Shown here: positions 1 through 13,450 of the stretch, one piece after another
How the letters are laid out: each line of letters starts with the position of its first letter
How positions within the stretch are numbered: position 1 is the first letter of the stretch
DNA from: Gossypium raimondii
Lineage: Eukaryota; Streptophyta; Magnoliopsida; Malvales; Malvaceae
NCBI RefSeq assembly: GCF_025698545.1
Contig: NC_068572.1
Coordinates: 1,922,001-1,986,000 of the forward strand
Reading direction: 5' to 3'
Length of the DNA stretch: 64,000 nucleotides
The notes under the pieces: model-generated
The model's input: only the letters and a program-made list of their open reading frames with translations
The model's database searches: none
What the model was told of the DNA's origin: nothing
Position numbers and translations under genes: made by a program

Positions 1-1119
1 ATGTCAATTTTTTATACCAGAAATGAACAAAAATTTAAAAAAGATGACAAGTTTACTCTTTGATTTAATATACATGGGCTAATTTATTGTTTTTTTAATA
101 GATGGGGAAAAATACGATCTGAAACCTAAGGATCTCCATGGTTTTTTAACGTATTTCAAATGCAAATATATATATTTTTCATATTTTATGAGAAAATTTT
201 AAAGAAATGACATTAGTATTTTAATAATTTTAAAACTCATTTAAATAATGTTTTGAAAATTACTATAAAAATACAAAAACTATAGTATTTCAACTGCAAA
301 TTTTTTGGTATTTTTATATAAAAATATAAAAGAATAAAAATATCATTAAAATGATACAAAATTTTAAAATAATGATATTTTAGTCATTGACCAACTGAAT
401 TGGTCCAATTGCATCCACGACACCAACTTAATCAAGTGATTAATATATAGTAAGTACAAATATTAAAAATATATTAAATAATAACAAATAAATTGTTAAA
501 AATATCTAACTACTATTAAACTGGATTGGATTGGTCGATTAAATCAAGAACCGATTAGAGCACTGATTTGGAGAGAGGGAATACACTAATTGACTCACAA
601 AGCATTCAAAACCTATTAAACCAAGTTAAAAAACTAGTTGAACCTATTTTCTTTATGTTTATTTTTTAATTTTATGAATTCTTAATAATATATTTAATTA
701 CATTGAACGAATTTATCGAACCGAAAACATGTGATTTGATTGGTTCAATCATCTATCATGTTCTAAAAACCTTGATTTTGATATTAAATATTTAAACTAA
801 AAGTTTAGATAAATGGCATTCATTCATTTTTTATTTACATTTATTTTTACTATTAATTAAAAAATTATAAAAAAGTACAAAAGTCATTGGCATAAAGCAG
901 GGTGTTGTTTATGGTATAATCAAAAACGAAAGATTTAGCTAATTGAATCTTAACTCGATTGGTATGCGCATTGTTGCCAATGTAATTGTACGTGGGATTG
1001 AGTACACTAAATCGCACTGTCCTCATATTAAAGGTTAAGGATGGGCTATGGGTAGTTTTAAATATTATGTCAAAAATAACTGATAAGATCAGAACTTATA
1101 AACGGATTACAGAAGAAAA

Positions 1120-1531
1120 GGCTTAATGCATAATTTGGTACTTGTGTTTTTGTTGGTTTAATATGGTACCTAAATTTGACAAAAATTATAGTGTTTAATT
1201 CGGGGTTTAGAGTTTATTTAATAAAAAAATCATAATTAGCTAAAAATATTAGCAGTGAATTTTCATCGAATCAATCCTAAATAATTAAATTTCATCCATA
1301 GGATTGTATTTGACAAATCAAAAGCAAAATTAAACAAATTCATAATTAACACTAAATAACTTCATTCGGATCAACCATAAGACTCGAATTAGACACTAAA
1401 AAGATAATATTGTTACTTCAAGTACCAAAATATATACTTTTGTCAAATATAGGTACCATATTGGACCAAAATATAAAACAAGTATCGCAATAAAAAAAGT
1501 GTAAAACCGGTACCAAATGATATATTAAGCC
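1120..1531. mobile_element. MITE-like inverted-repeat element
   Basis: The left end reads ggcttaatgcataatttggt and the right end is its near reverse complement (accaaatgatatattaagcc). Further pairing continues inward around 'ggtacc' and 'ttgtcaaat' motifs. There is no coding capacity. A truncated relative of the right half lies at about 55490-55707 and ends in the same 'aaatgatgtattaagcc'. This is a non-autonomous DNA element of unknown superfamily. Confidence 0.6.
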
Positions 1532-2240
1532 TAAAAAATACATAATCTTAATATCATGTTTATAAATATTAAAATACCTTTTTTAATGGGTAAACTACAC
1601 CCAATGTCACTAAACTATTACTAACTTTACGTTTTAGTCACTAAATTTTAAAAAGTTACAAAATGGTCATCAAACTATTAGAAAGATTTTATTTAAGTTA
1701 TTGTGTTGTTAAAGTCGCTATTGTATGTCATTTTCTATTCACATCGCCTGCACCAATCGAAAGATTTCATTCTTATTCTCTTATATGGTTAATTTTTTCA
1801 TGAAACAACATTAAACGTTACGAGTCTACGAACTAAAACTCAAACAACTTTATTTTCTAATCTTCGACATTAACTATCAGATCGTTTGGATCTAAAGCAT
1901 GTTCTACTACTCATCGATGGGTACCAATCAACCTTACTGATTGTCAACTCATCACTTGGACCTTGCTAGTTGGACTAAAAAATAATTAACATTACAATGA
2001 CTTAACTAAAAAAGTTCAAATAGCTCAATAGCTTAAGTGAAAACTTTCGTATAGTTTAATTATTATTTTGCAACATTTTGAAGTTAAATGTCATCAACGT
2101 AAATTTGTGAATAGTTTAGTGATATTGAGTGAAAATAATTGTGTAATATATTTACTAAAAATTGACATGAAAATTAAATATTGTATTAGTAGAAACAATA
2201 AAGTAAGAAGAGTGTATATGATGGTGTATTGGGTTCATAT

Positions 2241-2748
2241 TAGACATGATCATGGACTGGTTCGGATGGGGCTGATGCATAATTTTAGGCCCATTTTCGG
2301 GTTGGGTCAATCTAAATTAAAAATGCTAAACCTGAGTTCAACCCAACCACCCGTATTATTATGTTTTAGATTTTTTATATAAAAATAAATTTAAAAAATA
2401 TAATAAACCAAATACACTAAAAACATTAAAATAAACATTTCTCAACAAATTGAAAATACATTAAAAAAAGTCTTTATACTTAAATAACACTAACATAGTT
2501 GCTACTTAACAAATAAAAGTCTCTAAAATAGTAGCAAAATAGTAAAACAACAACATAGCAACAACAAAACAGGGAAAAAAAGTTTATGGGACAAAAAAAA
2601 TCATATCCGAGGCTCAGCCCATTTAGAAAACGAGTATTTTTTTTTTGTCTAAATTTATTTTCGAGCCTATATTTTTTCCCAAATCCTTTTAACTTTTTGG
2701 ATAGGCCTTCAAATCTGGACGAGTGGCCCGACCCATGATCAAGTGTAG
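2241..2748. mobile_element. GC-rich TIR element (family 'gatcatggg'), degenerate copy
   Basis: The left end 'tagacatgatcatgg' pairs with the right end 'ccatgatcaagtgta'. GC-rich 'gggc/gcccga' motifs sit inside both ends around an AT-rich core. It belongs to the same family as the elements at 17409-17822, 31750-31914 and, more degenerate, 13780-14035 and 45651-46228. The open frames on both strands inside it are by-products of the repeat. Confidence 0.55.
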
Positions 2749-2908
2749 TTCCGATTTTATTATTAGCATACAATTTTTTTTTAGATTTTATATAAAAACC
2801 TTAAATTAATATTTGTTATTTTATTAAAATAAAATTATTTTAGATATAGATTTATGAATGTAAAAAATACCTTATTTTAATTCAACACAAACCCGACCCG
2901 ACTTTATC

Positions 2909-2918
2909 TATTTATAAA
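2909..2918 (+). promoter_or_regulatory. Probable TATA box of the KH-domain gene
   Basis: The motif 'tatttataaa' lies about 110 bases before the ATG at 3025, a plausible distance for a plant core promoter with a short leader. It is a single short motif in AT-rich DNA, so the support is modest. Confidence 0.4.
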
Positions 2919-3024
2919 CACCTCCGTGGTAATTGACGAACACCGTTTTATTTTCTCAAGCAAGTCGAAATAGAAACCTCTTTTTCGAAGCCCCGACCAG
3001 CTCTTGCAAGTAAAAATTCCCGCC

Positions 3025-6000
3025 ATGGAAATCGCCGACGCCTCGGAGAACGGTTCGGCAAAGACCCAGGCACCGAACAACACGGCTATAGTAGCCGACC
3101 CATCAGCCGTAAGCCCTTCAGAAACGACCGCTAATAACCCAGCAGTAGAGAAGTGGCCCGGCTGGCCGGGTCACTGCGTTTTTCGGCTCATCGTGCCGGT
3201 TTCTAAAGTGGGCAGCATAATTGGCCGTAAAGGCGAGCTTATCAAGAAGATGTGCGAGGAAACCCGGGCCCGTATCCGCGTACTTGATGGTGCTGTTGGA
3301 ACTCCCGATCGAATTGTAAACGCCCTTTTTTATTTTTTAATTTTTACCTTAAAATATTTTCCTTATTTTCTCTTTCACAGTAGTCGATTCATTGGGCTCT
3401 CTTTAGTTTATATAATAAGTTTGATAATGAAAAAACGAGCTAAGGGTAAAAGAAGAGAAACTTTAGGCCTAATTAATCTATATTGATGCAAATCTTGTAT
3501 CTCTTGATTCGAAAAAGTTAAAAATTTCGTTTTTATTTTCTTTTTGGTAGCGAAAAATTGCAGTAAAAGTGACAACTGAGCTTAATAGGATGGTTTCCCA
3601 TTGTGAGATTTATGTAAATCTAGGTACCCTTTTGTAACTATTACTGTATGGAGAAGTAGAACTGTTGTTTGTAGGCAAAGATTTGATTTTGGAGCAAATA
3701 GTAAGTACTTTGTCCATTATGAGATTTATGTAAATCTAGCTACCCTTGTACTGGTTCCTTGAATTTATTGGCTTTTTCTTGTAGGTACTAGTATCTGGAA
3801 AGGAAGCACCAGAGGCGCCTCTTTCGCCTGCAATGGATGCTGCTATAAGAGTTTTTAAACGTGTCTCTGGATTGCCGGACAACGATGGGGATGCTAAAGC
3901 AGCTGGAGCTGCATTTTGTTCGATCCGGTTGTTGGTAGCTTCTACGCAAGCAATCAGTTTAATCGGAAAGCAAGGCTCCTTAATTAAGTCATTACAAGAG
4001 AGCACCGGTGCATCTGTGAAGGTGTTGTCAACAGGTATGTTTTGTACTTCTTAAAATATATAAGAGTTCTTTGCAATTAGGTTTCAGTTGGTGCATATGG
4101 ATTGGTTAATGAAATATCTTTATTTTGTAATTTTAATGCTCTAGCCCTATTTTGTGTAACGCTATTGTTGTGGGATTATACAATCCTTTTGCCTTTTGAC
4201 TGAGTTGTTTAATCCTCATCATATAGGATAAAACCAACTGATTGTTCTATCCTTTAATTAAAAAGGTCGAGTAATTGATAAATATGAAATTAAATAAGAA
4301 CTTATCCTACCCATTCCCATGCTAGGCATGAAGTAAACCTTAAATCAATAAAGTCTTGGCTTAATTCTGCATGGCTCAGTGCATTGATGGATGATTATTG
4401 AGATCCCGTGCCCTTTATTATTTATTTAATGGGTGCACGCTTATGCTCATTTATGTGCATGCTTCATTTATCTATTTTGGGGGGATTTCACGTGCTTTGG
4501 TTATCTGTTTGTTTTGGCTGGAGGGACTTTGTTGGAAGGGGTTATTGCTTAAATCAACCAAACTTGCCTCCTCTTTTAATTTTAGTAAAGATTTAGAGAA
4601 CTTAAGGACGCCCCTTTTCCAGCTGAATGTCTTCTCATCCCTGTTAAAGTGAGGGTGCACGAAGTTTTCCAATCTGTATAGCTGAAAATTCACGTTCCTG
4701 AGACTTAGATAACATAATGATACCTGCTGTATGATTTTAGCTAATATCCTAACCGGCTGATTTTATTGCTTAGCTTTGTTATGTCGAGGAATCAATAAGT
4801 GGCTGCCTTAGGTTGTAATGTCCAAAATCTACAGAGTGTTGGTCATATTGTCTGCTTCAATCATTTGATCCTTTGATAATTCATCTGAACTTTACTACTA
4901 TTTTAACTTAAACAGTTGCAATTGTATGGTTCTAGACGCATAGAAGCATTTTTTATAACTTGTACATGATACTTACGATTCTAGTAATAGAAGGTAATAA
5001 ATTTTGACGTTTCCTTTAATTATTTTAGACCATTATGGTTGCATAAATTGTACAATAGATCCAAGTTTTTGTATATTATTCTGTTCAAGAAATGCCCTAT
5101 AAATCATTGGTTTTTTGGTTTCTGTAAAATTCACGATGAACATGTTTCTGTTGTACAGATGAAACACCATCTTATGTGGTAGCAGATGAGAGGATTGCGG
5201 AGTTGCAGGGGGAAGCCCTGAAGGTTCTTAAAGCTCTTGAAGCAGTGGTGGGGCACCTGAGGAAATTTTTGGTTGATCACACTGTTCTTCCTCTTTTTGA
5301 AAAGACCGTAAGTTCGATTCCTATCAAACTGTTGTTATGTAGACTGCAGCTGTTTCATGCTAAGATTTGCTATGTATATTTGTAGCATAATACGGTTGTC
5401 ACTCAAGATCTCCAAGCAGAGACAAGGGCTGAAAAGTCATCTCTGCTTACCGTTTCTCAAAGTGGAATCGGAATTGATCTTCCTATTACAGCAAGGAGAG
5501 ACTCTTTATTCCTTGATCATGAAAAACAGTTCGAGTCACGAATCCCATCTGGAATTTCATTCTATGGACAGGATCCTGCACTTCCGACAGTACATTCTAG
5601 TTCAGGCCTTCTTCGAACCGCTGTTCCTATAGTTACTCAGGTTTGTTTTTACACGTGCCTCGATTAGTATTACTATTTTTTAATTCCTTTTACCAAAATG
5701 GGAGAGAGCGAAATCAGAGATTATGATGTCAAACAAGGAAGGGAAAGGGGGATTTGGAGATGAGATTGAAAATTAGAGGGCAGAACCAAAATAGGGTAAG
5801 AGAGGGAAATCTCGTATTCAATAATCTAAATTCTCAAGAATTCATAATCCGAAGCTGGTCGAAATTCATAATCCGGTGAAACATTTATTTATACAAGACA
5901 TGAACATAAAATGCCAAATAAGTAAAACCCCAAGGTGATTCTCCATGAAATTAAGTACTATTTTAATTAGTAGTTAATTCAAGAGGGTGAGAAGAAAATC

Positions 6001-6940
6001 ACTTTGAGCCATTTTTTAGTTCATTCATGCCCTACTTGCTCCAAATCATTGCTACTTGAGTTAAAGAACTTGAAAGTGGCAATCTTTCTCTTAATTACAT
6101 GCTCATCATTACATACATTTAATTCAGCTTAGAGATTTTTTAATGATGTTTTGTTGTTGAAATTAGGATTTTGCATTACATTGGTTTATCATGTATTGTC
6201 ATCTCTCTTCTTGCATTTATGGAATCAGATTGCTCAAACCATGCAAATACCATTTTCTTATGCTGAGGACATTATTGGGATTGGAGGAGTTAATATTGCA
6301 CACATTCGTCGCACTAGTGGAGCCGTCATAACCGTGCAAGAAAGTGGGGGCCTATCTGATGAAATAACGGTTGAAATTAAAGGCACCTCATCTCAGGTTC
6401 AGTTGGCTCAACAACTTATTCAAGTAAGACACTTTCCCATACGACCTATTTGTTAATTCACTGTAACTGGCTGGCGTTTCAAGTTTTACTATCACTATGA
6501 CTTCTCTTTTGCTATGTAAATCATGGAACTATGCCTCCTTTGTACTCTCTTTAATGGGTTTGATCCGTGTTTAACATCCTTATTCAATGCATATTTGAAC
6601 ATGGGTTCCAATATCTGATACTTAAAACCCCTCCAATACATGGAAACCTTGAGAAAAATTGAACACACATCCGACACACAGCCAAAGACTAGTAACATGA
6701 ATAGATATTTTTCTCTATAAACAATCATTTTGGTGCTTGCATTATTTACATATTAAGACTGTTTTAATACAGGAATTTATGAGCAATCACAAGGATCCGG
6801 TTATGAGCAGCGGTTACAGAGACACGAGCTATAGGTCCTCGTTTTCGCAGTTAGGCAGCTCATCTGCACTTTCATCCCAACCCTATGGTGGATATGGGGG
6901 ATCTTCAAGTGTAAGTGGCTACTCTACTTTTAGGCTTTAA
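3025..6940 (+). CDS. PEP: Triple KH-domain RNA-binding protein, PEPPER type
   Basis: Six exons fit GT-AG introns and keep one frame: 3025-3315, 3785-4034, 5159-5307, 5386-5640, 6229-6423 and 6773-6940, giving 435 residues. There are three KH domains with GxxG loops: KH1 about 51-115 (GRKG at 67-70), KH2 about 141-210 (GKQG at 158-161) and KH3 about 320-382 (GIGG at 332-335). KH domains bind single-stranded RNA in the nucleus. The segments WPGWPGHCVFRLIVPVSKVG and LVDHTVLPLFEK match what I recall of Arabidopsis PEPPER (a KH protein acting in gynoecium development, linked to FLC regulation). The C-terminus is Gly/Ser/Tyr-rich. I chose the ATG at 3025 because the family starts just before the acidic N-terminus; the TTG at 3004 is unlikely. 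It could instead be a FLK/HEN4 paralogue, but exon-by-exon similarity favours PEPPER. No frame breaks are seen. Confidence 0.9.
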
Positions 6941-9739
6941 GAAAATTATTATTTTACCTTAAATTCACTTTGGAGTATAAACTTGAATGGGTGTGTTTCT
7001 CTGATGGGATTGACAACGGGGCGGGACGGGGCGAGTGAGGAGTGCAGACTCGGGTTAAGTTTCAGAATATATCTATAAACTTAATATAAATTATATACAT
7101 ATATATATATTTATATATATGTATGTAAAATTATTAGTTCATATTAATGCTTTCTTGAAAACATTTGATGTAATAGGGATACAAGTAAAATATGTAATGA
7201 TTTACATCCAAGTTTGACACTCAAAAACTTTAAACATTGAACCTTTTTGCCTAATTCTACTTCAATTATCTGATAATAATAATGCCATAAGATTATCTAA
7301 TTAATTATCTTTATATTTGTAATTGTACCCAAAAATATAATTTTTTCTATTATGCCCATTTACATAATATTTATTGTTAAAATACTGATACACACAATAT
7401 ATGTTAAATTAAAAGTAAGTAATGCTTATTCCTCAAAAAAAAAAAGTAAGTAAATAATGCTTAAGAAATAATTTTAATTTTCTAAATATAAAATGTGTGT
7501 ACTATAATGTATTAAAAATATTTACAATATATTATTTTACGTATCATTTTAAATATAATGTATGTAAAAGGAATGCAAGTACGATTTTATTACCATAATT
7601 TTGAATTATATTAATAATAGTATCTAAGAAATTAAAAATATAAAAAGAGAATTATTATTTCTACAAGGATTAAATAGGCATTTTATCTTTATTTTAATAT
7701 TACTTTAATCAATACAATATAATAGCGTCTTTTATTTCATTTAACAAACTATTCATAATCGAAAAAATAGCGTTATTCAATATTCAAATTGAATTTTTTT
7801 CTCATATTAAACATTTATTAAATATTCAGTTAATTTTATATTTAAAATGAGTAATTTCACACATGACCCAGTATGTTTTTCCCACCTATTTTTATTATTA
7901 ATATTAAAAATGTTTAAACAATAAAATGGGTTGGTGAGGTTCATGAATATCATGCGCTTAATGATGATTGATTTCTGTACCCAATTTGATCTTTAAATAA
8001 CACCTTTTATAAATAGTTATAATAATAAATAACGATTGTGAACCCAAACTAACATATTTTATATAAATATAAGTGATTAAGTTGTTTAGATTCAAGATAT
8101 TCAGTGTTGTTGGAATTGGATTAGATCAGGTCAGTTAGGTTGAAATCTAAAATCGTGAACTGGTTGGGTTTTGTAACAAATTTGAAATTTTTATTAACTT
8201 CTATGATTTTTAATTATGGTTAGACTTGTTGAATTAAAATTTAAGGAATATGCCCTTTTAGATAATTTCTAAAATTTTAAATGAAACTTCTATTTTAAGA
8301 ATATTAAAAGATATTAACATGCCTTGACCCTTATAATTTTTATTTTTTGATAATTTTTTAATTGAATTGGTTTCACTTTATCTGGGAGATTAACTTAAAT
8401 AAAAGGAAAAAAATATTATTAGAACTAAATTTTGACACAATCAGATGGGGAGAATTTTTTTCTTCTAAATTATTTTGGGAAAAATAATGTGTTAAAAATA
8501 TGAGTAACATTATGTATGTTTTTGGCTATGTTAACATACATAAAAATAAAAAAATATTAATATTGGTTGGTGATATTTTATTTATTTACACTTAAAAAAG
8601 TGATAGTTAATTTGTAAAATACAATCTTAGATTAAACTAGTATTTGGATAAATTGAATATATTTCTGATGATTCTTTTTCTAATTTAGAGTTACAAATTA
8701 AATTATCATTACAAAATAAGCAAATTATCCCAAGATAATTTTTAAAGTAAAATTTAAATAATAATTTAATATAACATAAATACAATACCTGTCCAAGAAT
8801 CTAATTGATTAATTGCCTAAATTGAATTATTAATTAATGTGTTGAAAATTATATATCAAATAATGTTAATTAAATTTAGAGAATAAAATGTTAAATTTAA
8901 GGAATAATTAATTTATCAAAATTCAAATAAATAAAATATTAGTAATACATCTAATATGATTATGGTACGCCCAATGACTACATATTATTTACTTTGCTTT
9001 AGTGATCATATTATTGTGTTCAGTATTTATTTTATGCGTTAAATAAATTAAAAAAATTACCCTATGTTTGGATAACTTTATTCATTTATTTATTTAAGGG
9101 AAAGTTAATGGGAGTTTATTACTCGGTTGCTTTTCTTGAAATTACTCCAATTTGTATAGAAAATTAATGAAAGGAAAGATATTTCCTTCCTTTTATTAAT
9201 TTTAACCATCCAAATAAAATAAACCATTATAGACAATCATTTCTTTAATTTTCCCTAGTATAACCAAACAAAAGTTGTGGAAAGTACTTCCCTTTCTTTT
9301 ATTAGTTTTAACCATCCAAATGAAATATTTCTTAACCTTTCCTTTATCTTCTTTTACAATTTTTTACTCATAGTGTTAAAGTAGTAAGACTATTCTTGAA
9401 CTGATCATGGTTGTGGATTGGAGCAATAATAATACGGCCAAGCTTGGTGTGTGGTTGATTGATAACAAGGTGGTGTTATGAGTATGAGAGTCAATGCATG
9501 GATACATGTCAGAGAACAACGAATTGGATTGACTCGACAAGAGAATGCTTATTGGATTGTTATGTGAAGGTCACAATGATTCTCATAGTGCTAATGGTGT
9601 ATGTGATATTTGGACTTGAGGTCACCATGGTTCCCAACATCAGAAGTCTATTCGGTAATTCAGAAATAAAAGATTGGACATTACTAGTATGATTGTCTTG
9701 TGATTTATTTTCAATCTAAAGATCATTGACGAAGGGATA
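6941..9739. other. AT-rich intergenic DNA
   Basis: No gene is supported. An alternating TA/TATATA stretch lies at about 7095-7125. Two similar blocks of about 50 bases, both running into 'ttaaccatccaaat', lie near 9170-9220 and 9285-9330. The open frame at 9459-9692 has no recognisable motif. Confidence 0.5.
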
Positions 9740-9827
9740 GATTACACGATAACATTATTGTGGAAAAGTTTTGTTGAAATTCATATCCCTATTTTTAGCC
9801 CTTTAAGATTCGATTAGTAAGGTTTCA

Positions 9828-10085
9828 AAATCATATCGATGGTCGAATTGGTCAAACCATCAGTTTACAAATAGATTGGTTTAATCTGTTTAAATAAATA
9901 AATTATTAAAGGGTTTGTAAAAATTTAAAAATAATAAATTATTTAAAAAATAGAGAATCATTTTAGTTGGTTCAATTGTCAATTCAATTAGGGTTGTAGC
10001 TCGGTTCACGATGTCTAACCCTTCTCTAGATCGATATTCCAGTTGTTTTTTTGTTTTGATCGATCGGTATGGTTTAAACAACATT
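9828..10085. repeat. Dispersed repeat nested in the left LTR remnant
   Basis: The sequence begins 'ggtttcaaaatcatatcgat', has an AT-rich middle, and ends with 'cggtatggtttaaacaac'. Related sequence occurs at about 16660-16870 (same orientation, starting 'gttttcaaagtcgaac') and about 40470-40770 (opposite orientation). It interrupts the alignment between the two LTR-like blocks of the surrounding Copia remnant, which suggests a later insertion. Confidence 0.45.
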
Positions 10086-11179
10086 ATCTATTAGCATTGG
10101 TAGAAGGTTGATGGTGACCTTTTGTCTTTAAATGATTCTCTTTGATCAACAATTAGGCATATGACATAAAAGTTGGGATGGATGCATCTTAATTCGATTT
10201 ACGCTTATCGATCAAAAGTGAACCATTCACTCTCTTCCACTTAGATTTGGTATCTCGCACTTGGATCTGTTGGTTTGGGCTTGTCAATTTGTTTTTTCAC
10301 TATGTCGATGGTGTTTTAGCGGCCCAATAGCAATGTTAAAACCTTGAGTTCGAGTTTATTTTGTGTTAACACATGACACTAATTGGATTTTGATGAGTTT
10401 CCGATTAGATTTATTTTGGTTACTTTCGGTTTAATATTCGATTTATTGATTTTATACTCTCAAATCTAATATTTTAGTTAGTAACAATGGTTCAGTGTTA
10501 ATGCCTTTTATTGCTTACCCTAGTCAAGCCCTCCTCTATACAATGTAGGTTTTGCCAAAGGTTGGTGCCTAACCATTTTATCCTAATATATTTAGGGACT
10601 TAAAAGGCAAGTAAGTTGGTAGGTTCATTAGATGATTTGAGTGGTTATTCATTAGCTTTTTTTGGGAATTACATAAGACGTAATAATTTGTAAAAATTGC
10701 TTACCTAAATATCTATAATATTAAGTGATTGGCTAAAACTATTTTAAGAGGAGGCGAAGTATAGATTTTGATCTATTAAGAATTCTTTAATAAGAATTTT
10801 CGAGATTAATAGTGACCATTATTAATTATGAATAAAATAGTGAGTATCTTTTAATAAAGTCTTGTTTTAAGTGATCATATCATGGTATTTTACTTTGTGC
10901 ATTTTTGTGGTTATAAATTACCATGGCATCAAAAGTATCTGACACCCTTTCATTATAATTAATCTTTGAGGAGGACAAGTTAAATTGTCTTAACTTTTTG
11001 GATTGGTATCTTAATTTGAATAGTCCTCAAACAAGAACGAAAATTATATTTTCTTAAAGATCCCATTCCTAAGCCCTCAGCAATTAATGCTTCTCAAGTT
11101 GATAAGGATGGTTACAAGAGGCATCTTAATGATATGGTATACATAAAATGTCTAATGCTTGCCACTATGACTTTAAACT

Positions 11180-12610
11180 TTAAAACCAACATGAGGACAT
11201 GGTCGCAAATGATATGATCGAGCACCTAAAATAGTTTTTCAGGGGCAAGCACGTCAAGATTGGTATGAGAATTTTAAGGCCCTACTTCAATGTAAAATGT
11301 TAGAGGGAACTCATGTTCTCAAGATGATAGACTACATAAAAGACCTGCAAGAGTTGGCCACTAATGTTGTCTTGCAATTATTTTCGGGCAGTTATAGTCA
11401 ATTCATTATGAATTACAACATGAACGAGACATAAAAATCTTTGCTAGAGTTGTTTAGCATGTTGAAAACAATTGAGGCAAACTTGAAGAAGCTTGTACTC
11501 AAGGCTATACTAATGGTTTGAAGGGGTAAGGGCAAAACTAAAATACTGAAAAGATAGTGCTAACGACAAGCCTAAGTGCTTTAAAGTTGCATTGGAACCA
11601 AAAGGTGCAAGAAGCTTGTACTCAAGGCTATACTAATGGTTTGAAGGGGTAAGGCAAAAGTAAAATACTGAAAAGATAGTGCTAACGACAAGTCTAAGTG
11701 CTTTAAAGTTGCATTGGAACCAAAAGGTGATGTGGTTAAAGAAGGTAAGTGCTTTCTCTATGATCAAATCAAATGTAGGAAGAAGAGTTCTACTTATATT
11801 GAGAAACTTATGAAGATGAAAGGAAGTAAGGCTTTTGGTTCAGGTATTTTTGTTGTTGAAGTTAATTTGTTTTGTACTAGTTATTTGGTATTTATTATCA
11901 AACGTGGTTCTCACATATGTGCTTTTGTACAAAGACTACAAAGGATATATATGGAATAATAAGTTTAGATGCTAGATGTGGTTCTCAATACTTTGTTACT
12001 TTTGTTGACGATTTCAATTGTTATGAGTATGTTTACCCTGTGTTCCATAAATCTAAAGCCCTTGAAATGTTTAAGGACTTCAAGGATGAAGTAAAAACTA
12101 ACTAGACAAAAGTATCAAGACTCTCGATTAGATCGAACCAGAGAGTAGTTAAGCTAAGAGTTTGATGACCTTTTGAAGGAATGTGACATGGTTTCACAAT
12201 ATACTACTTTTGGTACTCTACAATGGAGTGGAGTGTTTGAGGGGAGGAATTCAACTCTGTTAGATATGATTTGATCAATGATGAGTCATACAAATGTTTG
12301 TACTTTCTTTTAAGGAAATACATTAGACTAAGATGCTTTTACACTAAATCGTATTTGATCTAGATGTGATTTTGTGAAGCTTATGTTAGATATTGGATAT
12401 TTACTAAACTTAAACTCAAATCTAATAAATACATTTATGTAAAAATCCCATCAAGGACAAAGTATTATTAGTTGGACATGTATCATAAAAAGGGGTTCAT
12501 ATTTAGAGTGAAAAGTGGGAGAAAGATTGAACTTAAAGAAGTTTAAGGTCTATAAGACTTTATTGAACCGAAGGTAGAACAATAGCAAGCTCTACAAGTT
12601 GTGGAACAAA
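11180..12610 (+). pseudogene. Broken Copia gag-integrase coding remnant
   Basis: Reading across frames, there is a gag-like stretch at about 11240-11510 (pattern KMLEGTHVLKMIDYIKDLQE), an integrase core at about 11940-12105 (DARCGSQYFVTFVDDFN with the first catalytic Asp region), an integrase continuation at about 12150-12290 (SQYTTFGTLQWSGVFEGRN, the altered 'PQQNGVSERRN' motif) and a post-integrase linker near 12465-12605. Stops and frameshifts separate these pieces. The gag/zinc-knuckle part is disturbed by a 121-base tandem duplication. It cannot encode a working polyprotein. Confidence 0.7.
11487..11728 (+). repeat. Two-copy tandem duplication of about 121 bp inside the Copia remnant
   Basis: A block starting 'gaagcttgtactcaaggc' and ending 'accaaaaggtg' occurs at 11487-11607 and again at 11609-11728, nearly identical apart from a single G missing from a GGG run and one substitution. 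The near identity shows the duplication is much younger than the decayed element around it. Confidence 0.85.
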
Positions 12611-13299
12611 ACTTATGAAGAAACACATGCATTGTATAGGTGTGTAAGATAACATCATGAGTTTAAGAGATATGGATTTCTTACTATAATGAGTTTAAGA
12701 GATATGCATTGTATGGTGATGTTCTTCTTATGGATTAAGATGACCTTGTGAATTGTTTTGGCTACAGTAATCCAAAATCCATATTCCTATTTTTGGTCGT
12801 TCAAAGCTTCGGCTAGCACGAGTGTAAGGAGGTTGGTGGATTCCGATTTCAAAAAGACTTTGATTGTTGATCTAGTGGATGCATAGAAGATGGTACGAAT
12901 GAATTGCAGCTAAAGGTTTGTGAAAGCATTTTTCGATTATGTGAATGTGTCATCTAGATTCGAGCTACACTTATCAATTGAAGGTAAACCCTATACACAC
13001 TCCCTTTCACTTGATTCAAGTTTCTCACAATTGGGGCCATGAAATTCGGCTTGTTGGTTTGTTCTTCCACTACTCCAATGGTGCTTCGACGACACAACAA
13101 ATAACAACAAAAACTAGCATGTATATTAATGCAACAATAAGTGGCACAAAATTTGGAATTATTTAGTATCAATTAGACACAACAAATTTGAAAACATGAT
13201 AGTGACACATGAACATAATATAAAAAATTAATAATAAAAACACAATTAAGGGCGAAGCCTGGAATCTTTGGGGAGAAATTAAGTTCAATGTTTTTATAA

Positions 13300-13450
13300 G
13301 AGCTAAAATGTAACTTCACTATTTCATTAGCTTATAGTTTTATAATTTTTAAATGATTAAATTAAAATTTTAGCAGTTTAAGGGGCCAAACATGTAATTT
13401 TTCAATTTAAAGGGGTTGGAGGCCTTTGTTAGCCGCTTGTCGTCGCCCTT
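13300..13450. repeat. Dispersed 'ggggcc... cgccctt' repeat, copy 1
   Basis: An AT-rich body ('ttaaaattttag') is followed by a GC-rich tail with 'aaaggggttggaggcc' and 'cgtcgcccttga'. Similar tails occur at about 20500-20605 and 47030-47190. This looks like the 3' end of a dispersed plant repeat of unknown class. Confidence 0.4.

Larger units (their letters stand above)
1..2900. other. AT-rich intergenic region upstream of the KH-domain gene
   Basis: No open frame here looks like a protein; the short open frames are low-complexity. It contains an inverted-repeat element (1120-1531), a GC-rich terminal-inverted-repeat element (2241-2748), and near 1600-1690 a short piece of the dispersed 'gtcactaaactatt' type repeat that also appears near 35.7 kb. 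The rest is unassigned AT-rich DNA. Confidence 0.6.
9740..13150 (+). mobile_element. Degenerate Copia LTR retrotransposon remnant
   Basis: Two degenerate direct repeats flank decayed Copia gag and integrase sequence. The left one (about 9740-10340) and the right one (about 12760-13115) share 'cctatttttrg' and 'gttggtttg' blocks and the ending 'tttttcactatgtcgatggt' versus 'cttccactactccaatggt'. I read them as old LTRs, the left one split by a later insertion (9828-10085). RT and RNase H are not visible, so the element is also internally deleted. Boundaries are approximate and no target duplication could be defined. Confidence 0.5.

Noticed and set aside
2068..2773. Open frames on both strands (104 and 97 codons)
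   Set aside because: They lie in or beside a terminal-inverted-repeat element, have low-complexity composition and show no domain.
4398..4693. Overlapping open frames within the KH gene
   Set aside because: They fall entirely inside the second intron, between exons that join in frame without them.
9459..9692. 77-codon plus-strand open frame with a hydrophobic segment
   Set aside because: It has no recognised motif and lies next to the left edge of the Copia remnant.
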